From NCBI GenBank assembly GCA_903847195.1, contig CAINCZ010000034.1:1-11795 (forward strand): a DNA stretch of 11,795 nucleotides, written 5' to 3'. This DNA is from an uncultured Acidobacteriota bacterium. Lineage in GTDB: Bacteria > Acidobacteriota > Terriglobia > Terriglobales > CAINCZ01. Positions 1-7,005 of the stretch are shown piece by piece (the first letter of the stretch is position 1; every line of letters begins with the position of its first letter). The position numbers were made by a program, and so were the translations under genes. A model generated the notes under the pieces. It was not told the DNA's origin, ran no database searches, and worked only from the letters and a program-made list of their open reading frames with translations.

Positions 1-40
1 ATTTTAAGTCCCGTGCGTCTGCCAATTTCGCCACCCGGGC
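1..40 (-). tRNA. tRNA-Leu (anticodon UAA), 5' part only, cut by window edge
   Basis: Read on the minus strand from base 40, the sequence gives a 7-base acceptor strand GCCCGGG, then TG, a D-arm (GCG with a long AAATTGGCAGA loop, then CGC), an anticodon stem CGGGA and the loop CTTAAAA. The anticodon is UAA (plus-strand bases 4-6), which decodes leucine UUA. The large D-loop and the acceptor sequence fit a class II leucine tRNA. The 3' half, including the long variable arm, T-arm and CCA end, lies outside the window, so the acceptor stem cannot be checked. The 5' boundary at 40 is inferred from the acceptor strand. Confidence 0.85.
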
Positions 41-57
41 AAGGCTGGACTCCAACT

Positions 58-63
58 ACTCTA
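58..63 (-). promoter_or_regulatory. possible -10 box of the tRNA-Leu promoter
   Basis: On the minus strand this reads TAGAGT and is preceded by TG, about 18 bases before the mature tRNA 5' end, a suitable distance for a -10 element with a short leader. The -35 region is unconvincing: only a GGGACA-like stretch about 20 bases further upstream. Position and match are seen; function is inferred. The rest of the 41-251 gap shows no gene that I can support. Confidence 0.3.
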
Positions 64-199
64 CACCATGAAGTCCGGCTGATTGTCCCGCATTGCTGGT
101 GGAAATCGCATCGCGAGACCCCTGGCTGCCGATGTCCGCTCTTGCAAAAACGACGCTCGCCGCGCCCGTAACATTCTTTCCCACTTTGGTTCGGCGAGT

Positions 200-208
200 T
201 GCTAAACT
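200..208 (+). promoter_or_regulatory. possible extended -10 promoter of the BMP-family gene
   Basis: The bases TGCTAAACT form an extended -10 (TGC plus TAAACT), about 44 bases before the start codon. No good -35 hexamer is visible at 16-18 bases upstream, so recognition would rely on the extended -10. The same TGCTAnnnT form occurs before tRNA-Ala and before the DUF2520 gene in this window, which modestly raises confidence. Confidence 0.35.
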
Positions 209-251
209 CACCTCGCTGCTGTCTGAAAATCCAATCGAGGAAGCCTAGCCG

Positions 252-1247
252 ATGAAGATTCGCCGTCTGTTGTTCCTTGTCGCTGCCGTCGCGGCGATAG
301 CTCTTTTCCTGGCCCTGCGTCCCGCGCCAGCGGCTGCTGCCGGACCGATTCGCGTGGCCATCATCATGCCCAGCGCCACCAGCGATATGGCATTCAGCCA
401 GGCGATGTTCGACGCGCTCAAGACCGTGCAGAAGGAAATGGGCGGTGAGTCGGCGCTTAAGATCGCCTACACCGAGAATATGTTCAAGATGGCCGATTCG
501 GCCGCCGCTATCCGCGATTACGCTGGCCAGGGCTACGACATCGTCATCGCCCACAGTTCGCTATACGAGTCGGCCGTGGAAGACATCGCCAGAGATTTCC
601 CGAAGACCACATTTGCCTGGGGCACCGACGCGAAGACCTTCGGATTGCCCAACGTTTATGCTTACAACGCCGCCGCCGAACAGGGCGGATACGTGAACGG
701 AGTGCTCGCCGGTTTTCTCAGCAAGTCCAAGATCGTGGGCGTGACCGGACCGCTTGAGGTCGGCGATGCCAAGACCTACGTCGACGGCTTCACGCAGGGC
801 GTTGCCTCGGTGGATGCGAAGATCCGTGTCGGCAAGAGTTGGACCGGTTCATTCTCTGACGTCGCCCAGATGACGCAGGCCGCCCGCACCCACATCTCCG
901 CCGGTGCCGATATCCTCACTGGCACCTCGGAATCGGCCGTCGGCTCGATCGCCGTATGCAAGGCCAACGGCAAGGTGTTGTGGTTCGGCACGCAGCAGAA
1001 TCAGACCGCACTGGCGCCGCAGATTGTCGTTGCCTCGCAACAGTATGACTGGACCGGCATCCTCCGCACGATCATCAACAACCGGAAGGCGGGAAAGCTG
1101 GGTGGCATCAATTACGTCGCCACGCTGGCCAACGGCGGCCTCCGCATGGTCTATAACCCCGGCTTCAAGCTGCCTCCGGCTGCCAAAGCGGCGGCGGATA
1201 AGGCAGTGAAGGACATAGCTTCGGGCAAGTTGAAGGTGAAGCCGTAG
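252..1247 (+). CDS. Exported BMP/PnrA-family solute-binding protein (orphan)
   Basis: This is a 331-residue protein with an N-terminal Sec signal (KIRR, then a hydrophobic run to about residue 22) and a probable cleavage after the alanine run at residues 27-30. It has no lipobox cysteine. The mature part follows the BMP (basic membrane protein/PnrA/Med) pattern: first strand RVAIIMP (34-40), AFSQAMFDAL (47-56), YDIVIAHSSLYESAVEDIARDFP (95-117), the YAYNAAAEQGGYVNGVLAGFLS block (137-158) and VGVTGPLEVGDAK (162-174). These proteins bind nucleosides or related ligands, either for an ABC importer or as receptors. No permease or ATPase of that type is adjacent, so the partner is unknown; a stand-alone sensory role is possible. 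GAGGAAG at 237-243 gives the ribosome site and supports the ATG at 252. A terminator follows, so the gene is probably monocistronic. The ligand cannot be assigned. Confidence 0.88.
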   Translation: MKIRRLLFLVAAVAAIALFLALRPAPAAAAGPIRVAIIMPSATSDMAFSQAMFDALKTVQKEMGGESALKIAYTENMFKMADSAAAIRDYAGQGYDIVIAHSSLYESAVEDIARDFPKTTFAWGTDAKTFGLPNVYAYNAAAEQGGYVNGVLAGFLSKSKIVGVTGPLEVGDAKTYVDGFTQGVASVDAKIRVGKSWTGSFSDVAQMTQAARTHISAGADILTGTSESAVGSIAVCKANGKVLWFGTQQNQTALAPQIVVASQQYDWTGILRTIINNRKAGKLGGINYVATLANGGLRMVYNPGFKLPPAAKAAADKAVKDIASGKLKVKP

Positions 1248-1273
1248 TCGCAGGCTGAAGGGAAATTCAGCTG

Positions 1274-1314
1274 AGCCCCGCGTCCGCCAGGGTCTGGCCG
1301 GCACGGGGCTTTTC
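1274..1314 (+). terminator. Rho-independent terminator after the BMP-family gene
   Basis: AGCCCCG (1274-1280) pairs perfectly with CGGGGCT (1304-1310). An inner GCCAG/CTGGC hairpin (1286-1298) extends the structure, and a short T run follows from 1310. It lies 26 bases after the stop codon. Confidence 0.75.
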
Positions 1315-1337
1315 GGTTGCCGAAATCCACTCCGGCT

Positions 1338-1366
1338 TTGCCGCGCCGGAGCATTTGCAGTAACCT
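1338..1366 (+). promoter_or_regulatory. possible promoter of the Cache-type gene
   Basis: TTGCCG (1338-1343) and TAACCT (1361-1366) are separated by exactly 17 bases and lie downstream of the preceding terminator. The leader to the start codon would be about 70 bases. Both hexamers are only partial matches to the sigma-70 consensus. Confidence 0.3.
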
Positions 1367-1430
1367 CTCTGTCCAGGCGTGTTCTGGTGTCATCCAAGGG
1401 ATGCGCACAGACACCGCTCACTTCCGCGCC

Positions 1431-1435
1431 GGAGG
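1431..1435 (+). promoter_or_regulatory. Ribosome binding site fixing the Cache-type gene start
   Basis: GGAGG sits five bases before the ATG at 1441. The same frame is open back to 1387, but that longer start would put 18 polar residues before the signal peptide and has no such site. Confidence 0.75.
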
Positions 1436-1440
1436 CTTCC

Positions 1441-1935
1441 ATGAAACGACTGTTAGGTATCCTCGCTATTTTGGCACTCGCGCTGGCTGGCCCGGCATTG
1501 ATGCTGGGGCAATCCGCCGCTCCGCCCGCGCCTCCCAGTTCGCCGCAGGCCAGTCAGGTCGAAGCACTGGTCAACAAGGCTGCGGACCTTGTGGCCAAGC
1601 AGGGCAAGGCCGCCTTCAAGCAGTTCCACAAGAAGGGAAGCGAGTGGTACCAGGGCGACGTGTATCTGTGGGCCTACGACATGGAGATGCATGTGGTCTT
1701 CAATGCGGCCTTTCCAAAGCGGGCAGGGAAGTTCGTAGCGGGCGAGAAGGACAAGAAGGGCAAACTGTTTGGCGAAGAGTTTGTCAGGGTAGCCAAGACG
1801 AGCGGCTCGGGTTGGGTCGACTACTGGTGGCCGAAGCCGGGACAAACTGAACCCGCGCAAAAGTGGAGCTACGTGAAAGCGGTGACGATCGACGGTCGTC
1901 CGGCCGTGATCGCTGCGGGGTATTATCCGAATTAG
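1441..1935 (+). CDS. Exported single-Cache-type domain protein
   Basis: This is a 164-residue protein. Residues 1-26 form a Sec signal peptide (MKRLLG, a leucine/alanine-rich core, cleavage probably near GQSA), followed by a short proline/alanine linker (27-37). The remainder looks like a soluble single-Cache sensor fold: a leading helix (39-64, EALVNKAADLVAKQG) and then the strand-rich part with WAYDMEMHVVFNAAFP (77-92), GKLFGEEFVRVA (107-118), GSGWVDYWWPKPG (122-134), the KWSYVKAV strand (141-148) and the end AAGYYPN. Family members are periplasmic small-ligand binders, free or fused to histidine kinases and chemoreceptors. Here no signalling domain follows, so a free periplasmic binding or receptor subunit is inferred. 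GGAGG five bases upstream fixes the start. The ligand is unknown. Confidence 0.75.
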   Translation: MKRLLGILAILALALAGPALMLGQSAAPPAPPSSPQASQVEALVNKAADLVAKQGKAAFKQFHKKGSEWYQGDVYLWAYDMEMHVVFNAAFPKRAGKFVAGEKDKKGKLFGEEFVRVAKTSGSGWVDYWWPKPGQTEPAQKWSYVKAVTIDGRPAVIAAGYYPN

Positions 1936-1961
1936 CGGATGGCCAGATTATCCGCAGGTTG

Positions 1962-1986
1962 GCCTCCCTGTCTTGAGCAGGGAGGC
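1962..1986. terminator. Stem-loop between converging genes, possible bidirectional terminator
   Basis: GCCTCCCTG (1962-1970) and CAGGGAGGC (1978-1986) form a perfect 9-bp stem with a 7-base loop. It lies between the convergent Cache-type gene (ends 1935) and the permease gene (ends 2065), where both transcripts should stop. There is no T run on either side, so intrinsic termination is uncertain. A weaker 6-bp hairpin (1935-1940 with 1950-1955) lies just before it. Confidence 0.5.
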
Positions 1987-2064
1987 TGCGCTCCCGCTTA
2001 GCGGTTGATCTTCTCTGTTTCATCTCTGCATCGTTGCGCCGCTTGCCGGCCAGCTCGCGGTGAA

Positions 2065-3234
2065 TCACAGCTCCCGCAGCGCCACCGCGATTGTGGCGCG
2101 GGCTGCGCGCAGCGCCGGAGGCACACCTCCCACCAATCCCATCAGCAGCGCGAAAGCGACTTCCATACCAAGCAGCCCGGGCGAAATCTGGAAGGCGAAG
2201 GCCAGGTGAGAAAACGACTGCCAGTTCATCGCGCCCGTGGTGTAGCCGTTGAGCGGCAACACCGCCACGCAGCCGATCACCCCGCCGACGGCAGCGATGC
2301 AGAGCGCTTCCAGCACAAAGGACGCCACGACGCTGCCGGCGCCAAAGCCCAGCGCCCGCAAAGTCGCTACCTCGCGCGCCCGCTCGGCGACCGCCGAGTA
2401 CATCGTATTCAGCGCGCCAAAGATCGCGCCCACGCCCATGACGCCGGCGACAATGCCACCCAGCACGAGAATCAACTGGCTCAACACTCTCGACTGCTTC
2501 TCGTAAAATTCGACCTCCGACTCCGCCTGCACCGTCACCCGCGGGTCAGCCGTCAGCGCGTCCTTGAATCGCCCCAGGTCCTGCGGCGAATTCAGCCGTG
2601 CCGTGATGGACTGGTAGATATTGCGCGGGCGCTGGTAGACCTGGCTGAGCACGTCGCTATCGCACCAGAGTTCGGAGTCGAAGGCGCTGCCGCCCACGTC
2701 GAAAACGCCAACCACCTTCCATTCGCCGCCGCCGAATCGGACGGTCCTGCCGAGTTCCAGCCCCTCGTAGCTCGCCGCCACGTTGCGGCCCACGATCAAC
2801 TCATTCAGGCCGGGCCGGAAAAAGCGGCCGGCCACCATCTTCACGCCGCTGCGCACGCCAAGCACCTTTTGGGAGACCCCGCGCACCTGCACGTTGGCAT
2901 CGGTTCCGGTCGCCTTCAGCGGAAAAGCCGCAATTACCACCACCTCCGGACTCACGAGCGCACCCTGCTCGCCACGCGCAACCCCCGGGGCGTCCTCGAT
3001 GATCCGCACCTGTTCGAGTGGCACCACGCTGTCCATCTCGGAGGTGGCGCCAGCACGGCGCAAGATCACATTCTGCGGCGAACCGGAGGACACCAGTGTG
3101 GCCCGGAACCCCCGGGCCAACGCCAGCATGGCGATAAAGACCCCGACCGTGCCGGCGATGCCCAGCACCGCCACGATCGTGGACCGCCAGCGGACGCGCA
3201 GACTCCGCACGTTGTAGGAAACCGGAATCGACAC
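2065..3234 (-). CDS. ABC exporter permease B (FtsX/MacB/LolE superfamily)
   Basis: This 389-residue inner-membrane protein has the MacB/FtsX topology. One transmembrane segment lies near the N-terminus (about 19-41), followed by a large periplasmic domain (about 42-250) and three C-terminal segments (about 253-275, 302-328, 352-373). The cytoplasmic loop AERAREVATLRALGF (283-297) is the typical FtsX-family segment before the third helix. It starts at GTG (3232-3234), one base after the upstream permease's stop codon, with GGAGG seven bases before it, so it is translationally coupled. It is the last gene of the four-gene operon. Its sequence differs clearly from the other permease (different periplasmic domain and loop), so the pair is probably a heterodimer as in LolC/LolE. 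The substrate is unknown; family members extrude macrolides, peptides or lipids, or extract lipoproteins. Confidence 0.88.
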   Translation of the reverse strand: MSIPVSYNVRSLRVRWRSTIVAVLGIAGTVGVFIAMLALARGFRATLVSSGSPQNVILRRAGATSEMDSVVPLEQVRIIEDAPGVARGEQGALVSPEVVVIAAFPLKATGTDANVQVRGVSQKVLGVRSGVKMVAGRFFRPGLNELIVGRNVAASYEGLELGRTVRFGGGEWKVVGVFDVGGSAFDSELWCDSDVLSQVYQRPRNIYQSITARLNSPQDLGRFKDALTADPRVTVQAESEVEFYEKQSRVLSQLILVLGGIVAGVMGVGAIFGALNTMYSAVAERAREVATLRALGFGAGSVVASFVLEALCIAAVGGVIGCVAVLPLNGYTTGAMNWQSFSHLAFAFQISPGLLGMEVAFALLMGLVGGVPPALRAARATIAVALREL

Positions 3235-3235
3235 C

Positions 3236-4375
3236 TCATATCCTCCGCAGGGCGTCGACCACTCGCAGTCTCATCGCCCCCACCGCCGGCATCACGCCTG
3301 CCACCAGACCCACGGCAACGGCCAGTGCCAGGCCAAACGCCATCCCGCTCGGCGGCAGATAGAAGACCGGCAGCAAGCCGTGCAGCGGATCGCCGCGCAT
3401 GGTAAACAGTTTGGCCAGCACCAATCCCACAACGCCGCCCAGCACCGCTACCAGCAGCGATTCAGCCAGCACCAGGCCCAGCATGAAGCGGTCGGTAAAG
3501 CCGATCGCCTTCAGCACCGCCAGTTCGCGCACCCGCTCGCGTACTGCCGTTGCCATGGTGTTGCCCGTGACCAGCAGCAGCGTGAAAAAGACGACCGTGC
3601 CAATCGAGAGGATCAGCATCTCGATGTTGCCCATCTGCTTCACCCAGCCCTGGTTGAACGCCTTCTCCGTCTCCGTCTTCGTCTCCCAGGGTGAATTGGC
3701 AAATACGCCGTCAATCGCACGGCTTACGGTGACGGCGTCATCGACGTTGCTGAGCCGCGCGGAGTACCAGCCGACCTGGCCCTTGCCCCACTGGCGGCGC
3801 TCTTCCAGGTAATCCCAGCGAAACCAGAACTGCGAGGTGTCGTCCTCTTTACGCTTTCCCGTGTAGATGCCCCGCAGGTTGAACTCCCAATTCCCGGCAA
3901 AAATCGTGCCTCGTATGGGAATCCGATCCCCGATCTTCCACCCGAATTTTTCGGCCAGGCTCTTGCCGACGATGCAAGCCTGCTTGTCGGCGAGGAAAGC
4001 TTTCCACTCTTCATCGGTGACCACGAATTCGGGGAACATGCTGCGGTAGGTATCGGAATCGACGGCAAATTGCGGAAAGAAGTTGCGCTCGTCCTGATAG
4101 ACGCCGTTGAACCAGTTGGCGTAGCTGACCTCCTTGACTCCCGGGACGCGCAACAGCCGGTTGCGGTACGCTAGCGGAAGCGGTTGGATGATCGACACCT
4201 TGTTCAGCACGACGAGGCGGTCCACGCCGGCCATGTCGATCTGCGAATAGAAAGCGTTGTGCACCACCAGCAGCAGGCCAAAGAGAAACAGCGCGACGGC
4301 GAACGAGCCGATGGTCAGCGTTGTCCGTATCTTCTTGCGGAACAGGTTGGCCAGCACCAGTCGCCAATACCTCAC
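3236..4375 (-). CDS. ABC exporter permease A (FtsX/MacB/LolC superfamily)
   Basis: This 379-residue inner-membrane protein starts with a short cytoplasmic helix ([18 protein letters not shown]) and a first transmembrane segment (about 20-40). A periplasmic domain of about 210 residues follows, then segments near 252-272, 297-323 and 343-365. RERVRELAVLKAIGFT (279-294) is the FtsX/MacB loop motif. The start is GTG at 4373-4375, and its first bases (GTGA) overlap the ATPase stop codon, a classic coupling overlap. The gene ends one base before permease B. Its periplasmic domain (for example WFNGVYQDERNFFPQFAVDS at about 88-107) resembles MacB-type domains of efflux permeases. With permease B, the ATPase and the adaptor it should form a type VII (mechanotransmission) ABC complex. 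The cargo cannot be told from sequence. Confidence 0.88.
   Translation of the reverse strand: MRYWRLVLANLFRKKIRTTLTIGSFAVALFLFGLLLVVHNAFYSQIDMAGVDRLVVLNKVSIIQPLPLAYRNRLLRVPGVKEVSYANWFNGVYQDERNFFPQFAVDSDTYRSMFPEFVVTDEEWKAFLADKQACIVGKSLAEKFGWKIGDRIPIRGTIFAGNWEFNLRGIYTGKRKEDDTSQFWFRWDYLEERRQWGKGQVGWYSARLSNVDDAVTVSRAIDGVFANSPWETKTETEKAFNQGWVKQMGNIEMLILSIGTVVFFTLLLVTGNTMATAVRERVRELAVLKAIGFTDRFMLGLVLAESLLVAVLGGVVGLVLAKLFTMRGDPLHGLLPVFYLPPSGMAFGLALAVAVGLVAGVMPAVGAMRLRVVDALRRI
3242..3246 (-). promoter_or_regulatory. Ribosome binding site for permease B, inside the end of permease A
   Basis: On the minus strand this reads GGAGG, seven bases before the GTG at 3234. It lies within the last codons of the upstream permease gene and justifies the unusual GTG start. 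Confidence 0.75.
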
Positions 4376-5094
4376 GGCATTACCTCGCTGCCGGCGGCTT
4401 CGACCAGCACGCCCTTGTCCAGATGCAGCACCACGGGCGCGCGCCCGGCGGCCAGCGGATCGTGCGTTACCATCAGCACGGTTTTGCCGTAGTCCTTTAC
4501 CAGTGTGTCGATCAGGCCGAGCACCTCGTCGGCACTGCGCCGGTCGAGGTCGCCCGTAGGCTCGTCGCAGAGCAAGAACGTCGGATCGGCCACGATGGCC
4601 CGCGCTATTCCCACGCGTTGCTCCTGGCCGCCCGAAAGCTGGCGCGGATAATGGCGCATGCGGTCGGCCAAACCCACCACGTCCAGCGCGGTCTCAACAT
4701 GCTGCCGCCGCTCCGCCTTGCTGAGGCGCGTCAGCAGCAAAGGCAATTCGACGTTTTCAAATGCCGTGAGCACCGGTATCAGGTTGTACATCTGGAAGAC
4801 AAATCCCACGTGCCGTGCGCGCCATGCCGTCAGCTTGTGCGACGACATGTGCGTAATTTCGTCGCCCGACACGGTGATTGTTCCCGCCGTCGGCACGTCG
4901 AGGCCGCCCAGCAGGTTCAGCAGCGTCGTCTTGCCCGATCCGCTCGGACCCATGAACGCGACGTAATCGCCCTGGTCCACATCCAGGTTGAGTCCTTGCA
5001 GTACGTGAATACTCTCGCCGCCGCGCTGGTAGGTCTTATCCAGCCCGCGCACCTGAATCAGGCTACCGGTTCCGTTGCCGTCCACCCGTACCAT
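4372..5094 (-). CDS. ABC exporter ATPase (LolD/MacB-type nucleotide-binding protein)
   Basis: This is a 240-residue stand-alone nucleotide-binding subunit with every expected motif: Walker A GPSGSGKT (49-56), Q-loop glutamine at 101 ([10 protein letters not shown], where the LIP segment is typical of the LolD/MacB/FtsE branch), signature LSGGQEQR (153-160), Walker [13 protein letters not shown] (173-184) with the catalytic glutamate, and H-loop histidine 211 (VTHD). It hydrolyses ATP in the cytoplasm to drive the two permeases. The ATG at 5094 lies two bases after the adaptor's stop codon, and its own stop overlaps the GTG start of permease A, so it is coupled to both neighbours. The about 12-residue polar N-terminus before the first strand is longer than needed; a slightly later start cannot be excluded. 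MacB itself is fused to its permease; here the domains are separate. Confidence 0.93.
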   Translation of the reverse strand: MVRVDGNGTGSLIQVRGLDKTYQRGGESIHVLQGLNLDVDQGDYVAFMGPSGSGKTTLLNLLGGLDVPTAGTITVSGDEITHMSSHKLTAWRARHVGFVFQMYNLIPVLTAFENVELPLLLTRLSKAERRQHVETALDVVGLADRMRHYPRQLSGGQEQRVGIARAIVADPTFLLCDEPTGDLDRRSADEVLGLIDTLVKDYGKTVLMVTHDPLAAGRAPVVLHLDKGVLVEAAGSEVMP

Positions 5095-5096
5095 GG

Positions 5097-6317
5097 CTAC
5101 TTCCTGACCTCTGCCTTCTGCTTGTCCTTCAGCGTTCCGCTGGCCTCGGTGACCACTTGCTCGCCATCATTCAGGCCGGAGAATACTTCGATGTCGGACC
5201 CACGCTGGCTTCCGGTCTTTACCGCACGCCGGTCCAGAACGCCATCGCGCAGTACATAGACAAAGCTGCTGCCGCCCTCGGAGCGCAGTGCGCGCTGCGG
5301 CATCAGCCGGGTATTTGCCGTCTGGTTCTTTGGCGGCTCGGCGAGAAACCGCACTTTGCAGCCCATGTCCGGCAGGATTCTCGGGTCCAGTTTGTCAAAC
5401 GTGATCCGCACCTTGACGGTTGCTTTCTGCCGGTCGGCAGTCGGGATCACCGTGCGCACCTTGCCCGGAATCTCCCAGTCCGGATAGGCGTCGAGGATCG
5501 CCAGAACCGGACGTCCCGGCTCCACGCGCGCAATGTTGGCTTCGTTGACGTCGACCTCGATTTCGAGCGAGTTCATATCGACCACCGTGGCGATCCCGGT
5601 GCGCGTGAAGCCGCCTCCTGCCGAGATGGGTGACACCATCTCGCCCCGCTGGGCGTCCTTGGAAACCACGATGCCGGCAAACGGCGAACGCACAGTGCAG
5701 TTCTCCACATCCTGCTGGGCCACGCGCACACGCGCCTGCCCAGCCTTTATCTGGCCGTCGGTGGCCACGATGCGCGCCCTGAGGCTCTCCTCCATGGTGC
5801 GGGCCGCGTCCAGCGCCTGTTCGCTCATCACCCCGCCGCTATATAACGACTGCGTGCGGCGCAACTCGCGATCCGCGTTCGCCTGGTTGACCCGCAAGTC
5901 CCCAAGAGTCGCTTCCGTAGCCGCCCGGTCGGCCACCGCCGAATCCAGGCGTTTGCGCGCATCCGAACAATCCAGTTGAGCGAGCACCTGCCCCTCGCGT
6001 ACCGCCATACCTTCGTCGGCAAACATCTGTTCGACTTGTGCGGTGATCTTGGCCGCCACAGTTGCCCGCCGTCGCGGCGTCACGTAGCCGCTGGCATTGA
6101 GCAGCACCGGGCGCTTGTCTTCGCCGCGTACGGCAGCAACACCGACCTTCATGCTGCGGTTCGTCAGCGCCATGAGGACGCCGCCTGCTACGAGGATGAC
6201 GACCACAGCCAGAACCGCCCACCGCCAGCCGCGTCCATTGCGCCCACGCGGTCGTGCGCTTTCATCAATCCGCAGTGCCGACAGATCCGGCTTTGGCTTC
6301 ACTCCCTGCTGTGGCAT
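5097..6317 (-). CDS. Periplasmic adaptor (membrane fusion) subunit of the ABC exporter, MacA/HlyD type
   Basis: This 406-residue protein has a cytoplasmic basic N-terminus (1-30), one transmembrane anchor (about 31-51) and a MacA-like body. GYVTPRRRATVAAKITAQVEQMFADEGMAV (about 77-106) is the first half of the biotinyl-lipoyl domain, followed by an alpha-helical hairpin (about 115-203, alanine/arginine/glutamine rich). The second lipoyl half is ENCTVRSPFAGIVVSKDAQRGEMV (205-228), and beta-barrel and membrane-proximal domains follow to the end. Such adaptors bridge the inner-membrane permease to an outer-membrane channel; no TolC-type gene is in the window. The start ATG has GGAGG ten bases upstream (6328-6332). 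It is the first gene of the operon. The 246 bases between it and cutA probably hold the promoter, but I see no convincing hexamer pair. Unlike many MacA proteins it is anchored by a helix rather than a lipid. Confidence 0.9.
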   Translation of the reverse strand: MPQQGVKPKPDLSALRIDESARPRGRNGRGWRWAVLAVVVILVAGGVLMALTNRSMKVGVAAVRGEDKRPVLLNASGYVTPRRRATVAAKITAQVEQMFADEGMAVREGQVLAQLDCSDARKRLDSAVADRAATEATLGDLRVNQANADRELRRTQSLYSGGVMSEQALDAARTMEESLRARIVATDGQIKAGQARVRVAQQDVENCTVRSPFAGIVVSKDAQRGEMVSPISAGGGFTRTGIATVVDMNSLEIEVDVNEANIARVEPGRPVLAILDAYPDWEIPGKVRTVIPTADRQKATVKVRITFDKLDPRILPDMGCKVRFLAEPPKNQTANTRLMPQRALRSEGGSSFVYVLRDGVLDRRAVKTGSQRGSDIEVFSGLNDGEQVVTEASGTLKDKQKAEVRK

Positions 6318-6563
6318 TCAGAACTTTCCTCCCTTGCCATGAGCTTTCAGATAGGTTACGCGATTGGCGCGCAGCGGGTTCCCCGTGTTGGCCAGATACC
6401 GATTCAATTTCCTGCACTATGGATGTAAGGATTATGGGGCTTTGACTCTAAATCTGTGTACCGGATGCTCTGGACTTGGTGAGGCTGCCGCTGCCGCATG
6501 GTTACCCCGGGCATGGCCCTCTTGCCGGGACGCCGCCGGGGGGCTGCGGTGGCTGCTACCCCA

Positions 6564-6890
6564 CTACTCCGCCGCAATCACATTATCGGCGATCCAGTTC
6601 AGGTACTCTTCGCTGCCCGTCTCAATCGGTACCTGCACGCACTCGGGCAGTTCGTAAGAGTGCAGTTCGCGGATGGTTGCGTTCACCTCGTCGAACAGCG
6701 CCGCCGTGGTTTTGATCAGCAGCAGCCACTCCTGTGTGGTTTCTACTTCGTCCTTCCAGCGGTAGATGGATTCAATGGGCCCCACCAGGTTGACGCAGGC
6801 GGCCTGGCGGCGGTGCACCAGGGCGCTGGCAATTCGTCGTGCCTCGTCCTGCGAGGCGGTCGTAGTGAGAACGATCTTTTTCGCGTCCAT
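6564..6890 (-). CDS. cutA: CutA-like divalent-cation tolerance protein
   Basis: This is a 108-residue protein of the usual CutA length, a small trimeric ferredoxin-like fold. Visible family features are the first strand KIVLTTTAS (5-13), the ARRIASALVHRRQAACVNLV helix and strand (17-36), SIYRWKDEVE (41-50), EWLLLIKTT (54-62) and the C-terminal block LHSYELPECVQVPIETGSEE then YLNWI (76-100). The frame stays open upstream to 7100, but that stretch overlaps the divergent mutase gene and has no CutA-like content, so the ATG at 6890 (MDAKKIV) is chosen. Its ribosome site is weak. CutA was named for copper/divalent-cation tolerance in E. coli, but its biochemical role remains unclear in most bacteria. 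It stands alone between the exporter operon (same strand) and the mutase (divergent). Confidence 0.93.
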   Translation of the reverse strand: MDAKKIVLTTTASQDEARRIASALVHRRQAACVNLVGPIESIYRWKDEVETTQEWLLLIKTTAALFDEVNATIRELHSYELPECVQVPIETGSEEYLNWIADNVIAAE

Positions 6891-6919
6891 GGATTTAAGG
6901 CTACTGTCTCTTTCTGCTC

Positions 6920-6947
6920 TTGCACGGCAACAATGGCAATTTACACT
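6920..6947 (+). promoter_or_regulatory. possible promoter for the phosphohexomutase gene
   Basis: TTGCAC (6920-6925) and TACACT (6942-6947) are separated by 16 bases in the 115-base gap between divergent cutA and the mutase. The predicted transcript would have a leader of about 50 bases. The match is moderate. Confidence 0.4.
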
Positions 6948-7005
6948 AAGGTTGCCGGGCGGGGAACTTCCCGTGCTGCCATAAACAGAGAAAGAGGCTG
7001 AGAAG

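Noticed and set aside
1387..1440. Earlier in-frame start for the Cache-type protein
   Set aside because: It would bury the signal peptide behind 18 polar residues and lacks the GGAGG that precedes the ATG at 1441.
2005..3405. 466-codon open frame on the plus strand
   Set aside because: It is antisense to the permease genes, rich in His/Arg/Gln/Ala from GC-rich complement codons, and has no domain features; the permeases are clearly real.
6444..6454. GACTCTAAATC, resembling the anticodon loop of an amber-reading (Pyl-type) tRNA
   Set aside because: The flanking bases do not form an anticodon stem and no acceptor, D or T arms can be drawn around it.
6505..6529. CCCGG/CCGGG stem-loop downstream of cutA
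   Set aside because: The stem has a bulge and there is no T run on the minus strand; GC-rich sequence makes such pairings common. Not called a terminator.
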